Positions 5,749-7,659 of a stretch of DNA of 7,659 nucleotides are shown here, one piece after another. The DNA comes from Bacillota bacterium (lineage in GTDB: Bacteria; Bacillota; Sulfobacillia; Sulfobacillales; Sulfobacillaceae): contig JAKADI010000064.1 of NCBI GenBank assembly GCA_021820675.1, positions 1-7,659 on the forward strand, read 5' to 3'. The notes below the pieces were generated by a model. That model was not told where the DNA came from, did not search any database, and saw nothing but the letters and a program-made list of their open reading frames with translations. The position numbers were made by a program, and so were the translations under genes. The stretch's first letter is position 1; each line of letters starts with the position of its first letter.

Positions 5749-6947
5749 TGAACGAAGTGCCGGACGGCCGTGGCCGTTATGGGTCGTTTGGTGGGCGCTA
5801 CGTGCCAGAAACCTTAATTCCTGCGTTAAACGAACTTTCTAGGGCATATGAGCAAACCAAGCAGGACTCAGCTTTTCAACAGGAGCTGGATGCACTGCTG
5901 AAGGATTATGTAGGGCGCCCGACACCCTTACGCCGGGCTAATCGGCTAAGTGAGAAGCTAGGATTTGACATCTATTTAAAACGTGAGGATTTGAATCATA
6001 CTGGAGCGCACAAAATCAACAACACGATCGGCCAGATATTACTTGCCCAACGTATGGGAAAGTCCCGTATTATTGCTGAAACGGGCGCCGGGCAACACGG
6101 GGTGGCCACTGCAACGGCGGCCGCGTTATTTGGGCTAAAGGCCCAAGTCTACATGGGTGCGGAAGATATCAAGCGTCAAGCTCTAAATGTTTACCGGATG
6201 AAACTGTTGGGAACTGAGGTCATTGCGGTCGAGTCAGGTTCTAAAACTTTAAAGGATGCAACCAATGAGGCGATTCGTGATTGGGTGACCAATGTCCGCA
6301 CGACCTTTTATGTGATTGGGTCCGTGGTGGGACCTCATCCCTATCCGATGATGGTGCGCGACTTCCAGTCCGTAATTGGAGATGAAGCCCGGAGCCAGTT
6401 TTTGCAGATAACGGGGTCTTTACCAACGCATATTGTTGCGCCCGTGGGCGGGGGATCGAATTCAATGGGGGTTTTTTATGCTTTCCGCAATGATCCGGTT
6501 GCCCTTATCGGGATTGAAGCGGCAGGTGCGGGAATTGAAACCGGCAAGCATGCAGCGACCATTACCATGGGTGTGAAAGGCGTTTTGCATGGCAGTCTAA
6601 GTTATCTTTTACAAGACGACGACGGCCAGATCATGCCTGCCCACTCTATCTCGGCCGGACTTGATTATCCCGGTGTTGGGCCGGAACATGCCTACTTACA
6701 TGACATTGGCCGTGCGCAATATGAAGCTATTACCGACAAAGAAGCTCTAGCGGCGTTCCATCAGCTTGCAGAATTAGAAGGCATCATTCCCGCATTGGAA
6801 AGCGCCCATGCCGTGGCCTGGGTGATTAGGGAGCAGGCCCGGCTAAGAGAAGAACAAGCGCAAGTATTAATCAATTTGTCGGGACGTGGCGACAAAGATG
6901 TGGATTCCGTGCGAGATTATGAGGAGGGCCCGGATGATGACAAATGA
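5739..6947 (+). CDS. trpB: Tryptophan synthase beta chain
   Basis: TrpB is the PLP-dependent subunit that condenses indole, channelled from TrpA, with serine to make tryptophan. The 402-residue protein is full length and of the canonical TrpB1 type that pairs with TrpA. It shows [15 protein letters not shown] near the N-terminus, the PLP-binding Lys92 in HTGAHKINN (87-95), the catalytic Glu114 in AETGAGQHG, the phosphate-binding loop GGGSN (237-241), [15 protein letters not shown] (303-317) with Asp309 equivalent to the closing-switch aspartate, and SGRGDKD (381-387). Three in-frame ATGs occur at 5739, 5745 and 5748. AGGGGAGG (5724-5731) is seven bases from the first and 13 or more from the others, so 5739 is preferred, although 5745 would give an ATGA overlap with trpF. 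The C-terminus EEGPDDDK is encoded by bases that also carry the trpA ribosome binding site. Confidence 0.98.
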   Translation: MAMMNEVPDGRGRYGSFGGRYVPETLIPALNELSRAYEQTKQDSAFQQELDALLKDYVGRPTPLRRANRLSEKLGFDIYLKREDLNHTGAHKINNTIGQILLAQRMGKSRIIAETGAGQHGVATATAAALFGLKAQVYMGAEDIKRQALNVYRMKLLGTEVIAVESGSKTLKDATNEAIRDWVTNVRTTFYVIGSVVGPHPYPMMVRDFQSVIGDEARSQFLQITGSLPTHIVAPVGGGSNSMGVFYAFRNDPVALIGIEAAGAGIETGKHAATITMGVKGVLHGSLSYLLQDDDGQIMPAHSISAGLDYPGVGPEHAYLHDIGRAQYEAITDKEALAAFHQLAELEGIIPALESAHAVAWVIREQARLREEQAQVLINLSGRGDKDVDSVRDYEEGPDDDK

Positions 6948-7659
6948 GCAAGCCAGTATTGCCGAGGTGTTTCAACGATCTCGTTCCGACGAGCGCGCGG
7001 CCCTGATTCCCTATGTCACAGCCGGTCATCCGCATTTACGTGATCTGCCGGCGCTAATTGAGGCCATGAATGATGGTGGAGCGGATATTATCGAAATTGG
7101 CATACCCTTTTCGGATCCCCTGGCTGATGGACCGATATTACAAAAGGCCGCAACGCACGCACTGATGAACGGTACCAAAATTCGTGATATCTTAAAGATT
7201 ACGGAGAGCGTAAGTGCTCATTCGGTTCCTATTGTCTATTTAACCTACTTTAACCCCATCTTTCATTTCGGTGTGGAATCCTTTCTGCAAAAGGCCTGTG
7301 ATAGCGGCGTCAAGGGAATAATTATCCCTGACTTACCGTGGGAGGAAAGTGCGGATGTGTGGGCTTACACGGAGGCCCTAGGCATGTCATTAATTCCCTT
7401 GGTTGCACCAACGTCTACAGATGCCCATATCGTGTCGTTGTCCAGGGCCAGCGGTTTTGTGTATGGCGTGTCCGTGACCGGTGTGACGGGCATTCGGGAT
7501 GATGTAGATGCGGGTCTAAAGACTCTGGTAGACCGTGTTAAACGGCAGATTCCTCAACCTCTGGCGGTCGGGTTCGGTATTTCTTCTCCCGATCAGGCCC
7601 GGTATGTTGGCAGTTTGGCAGATGGTGTGATTGTGGGGAGTGCGTTAGTGCGCCGGATT
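6934..7659 (+). CDS. trpA: Tryptophan synthase alpha chain, C-terminus outside window
   Basis: TrpA cleaves indole-3-glycerol phosphate to indole and glyceraldehyde 3-phosphate and delivers indole to TrpB. The frame is open from ATG 6934 to the right edge, giving 242 residues; a full TrpA is about 260 to 270, so roughly 20 to 30 are missing. My translation shows [11 protein letters not shown] (23-33), the catalytic Glu54 and Asp65 in [28 protein letters not shown] (102-113), [22 protein letters not shown] with Tyr177, and the phosphate-binding segments VGFGIS (212-217) and VGSALV (234-239). GAGGAGGG (6921-6928) precedes two adjacent in-frame ATGs at 6934 and 6937; both have acceptable spacing and the choice is open. 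The start overlaps trpB by 14 bases (11 if 6937 is used). Another gene may follow beyond the window, which cannot be judged here. Confidence 0.97.
   Translation, partial: MMTNEQASIAEVFQRSRSDERAALIPYVTAGHPHLRDLPALIEAMNDGGADIIEIGIPFSDPLADGPILQKAATHALMNGTKIRDILKITESVSAHSVPIVYLTYFNPIFHFGVESFLQKACDSGVKGIIIPDLPWEESADVWAYTEALGMSLIPLVAPTSTDAHIVSLSRASGFVYGVSVTGVTGIRDDVDAGLKTLVDRVKRQIPQPLAVGFGISSPDQARYVGSLADGVIVGSALVRRI

Overview
This window looks like an ordinary chromosomal segment from a Firmicutes-type bacterium. It holds the 3' end of recG, a promoter and T-box riboswitch leader, and a tightly packed tryptophan operon in the order trpE-trpG-trpD-trpC-trpF-trpB-trpA, cut by the right edge inside trpA. 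The Firmicutes assignment rests on the T-box, on strong AGGAGG-type ribosome binding sites and on a near-consensus vegetative promoter. The arrangement differs from Bacillus subtilis, where the trp genes are controlled by TRAP and trpG lies in a folate operon. A Clostridia- or Sulfobacillus-like lineage is possible, but that is a guess from organisation and protein style.

Layout: bases 1-971 encode the helicase half of RecG. Bases 972-1343 have no protein gene. They hold a TTGACA-17-TAAAAT promoter, then a T-box leader with a UGG (Trp) specifier, a UGGC acceptor-binding bulge that matches the G73 discriminator of bacterial tRNA-Trp, and a 14-bp terminator hairpin followed by seven T. From 1344 to the right edge all seven trp genes lie on the + strand. 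Six of them are complete, and five of the six junctions overlap; the exception is trpD-trpC, with a 2-base gap.

Together the genes encode the full route from chorismate to tryptophan: TrpE/TrpG anthranilate synthase, TrpD phosphoribosyltransferase, TrpF isomerase, TrpC indole-3-glycerol phosphate synthase, and the TrpA/TrpB synthase. The expected control is that uncharged tRNA-Trp binds the leader and stabilises the antiterminator, so the operon is read only when tryptophan is scarce. The overlapping reading frames suggest translational coupling to keep subunit levels matched.

I found no mobile element, CRISPR array, tRNA or rRNA gene, and no unknown protein family. The points most worth a second look are the internally consistent tRNA-Trp T-box, a likely GTG start for trpG in a GTGA overlap, a compact TrpF, and a WEWVW tryptophan cluster in TrpE. 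I do not see evidence for an undescribed system.
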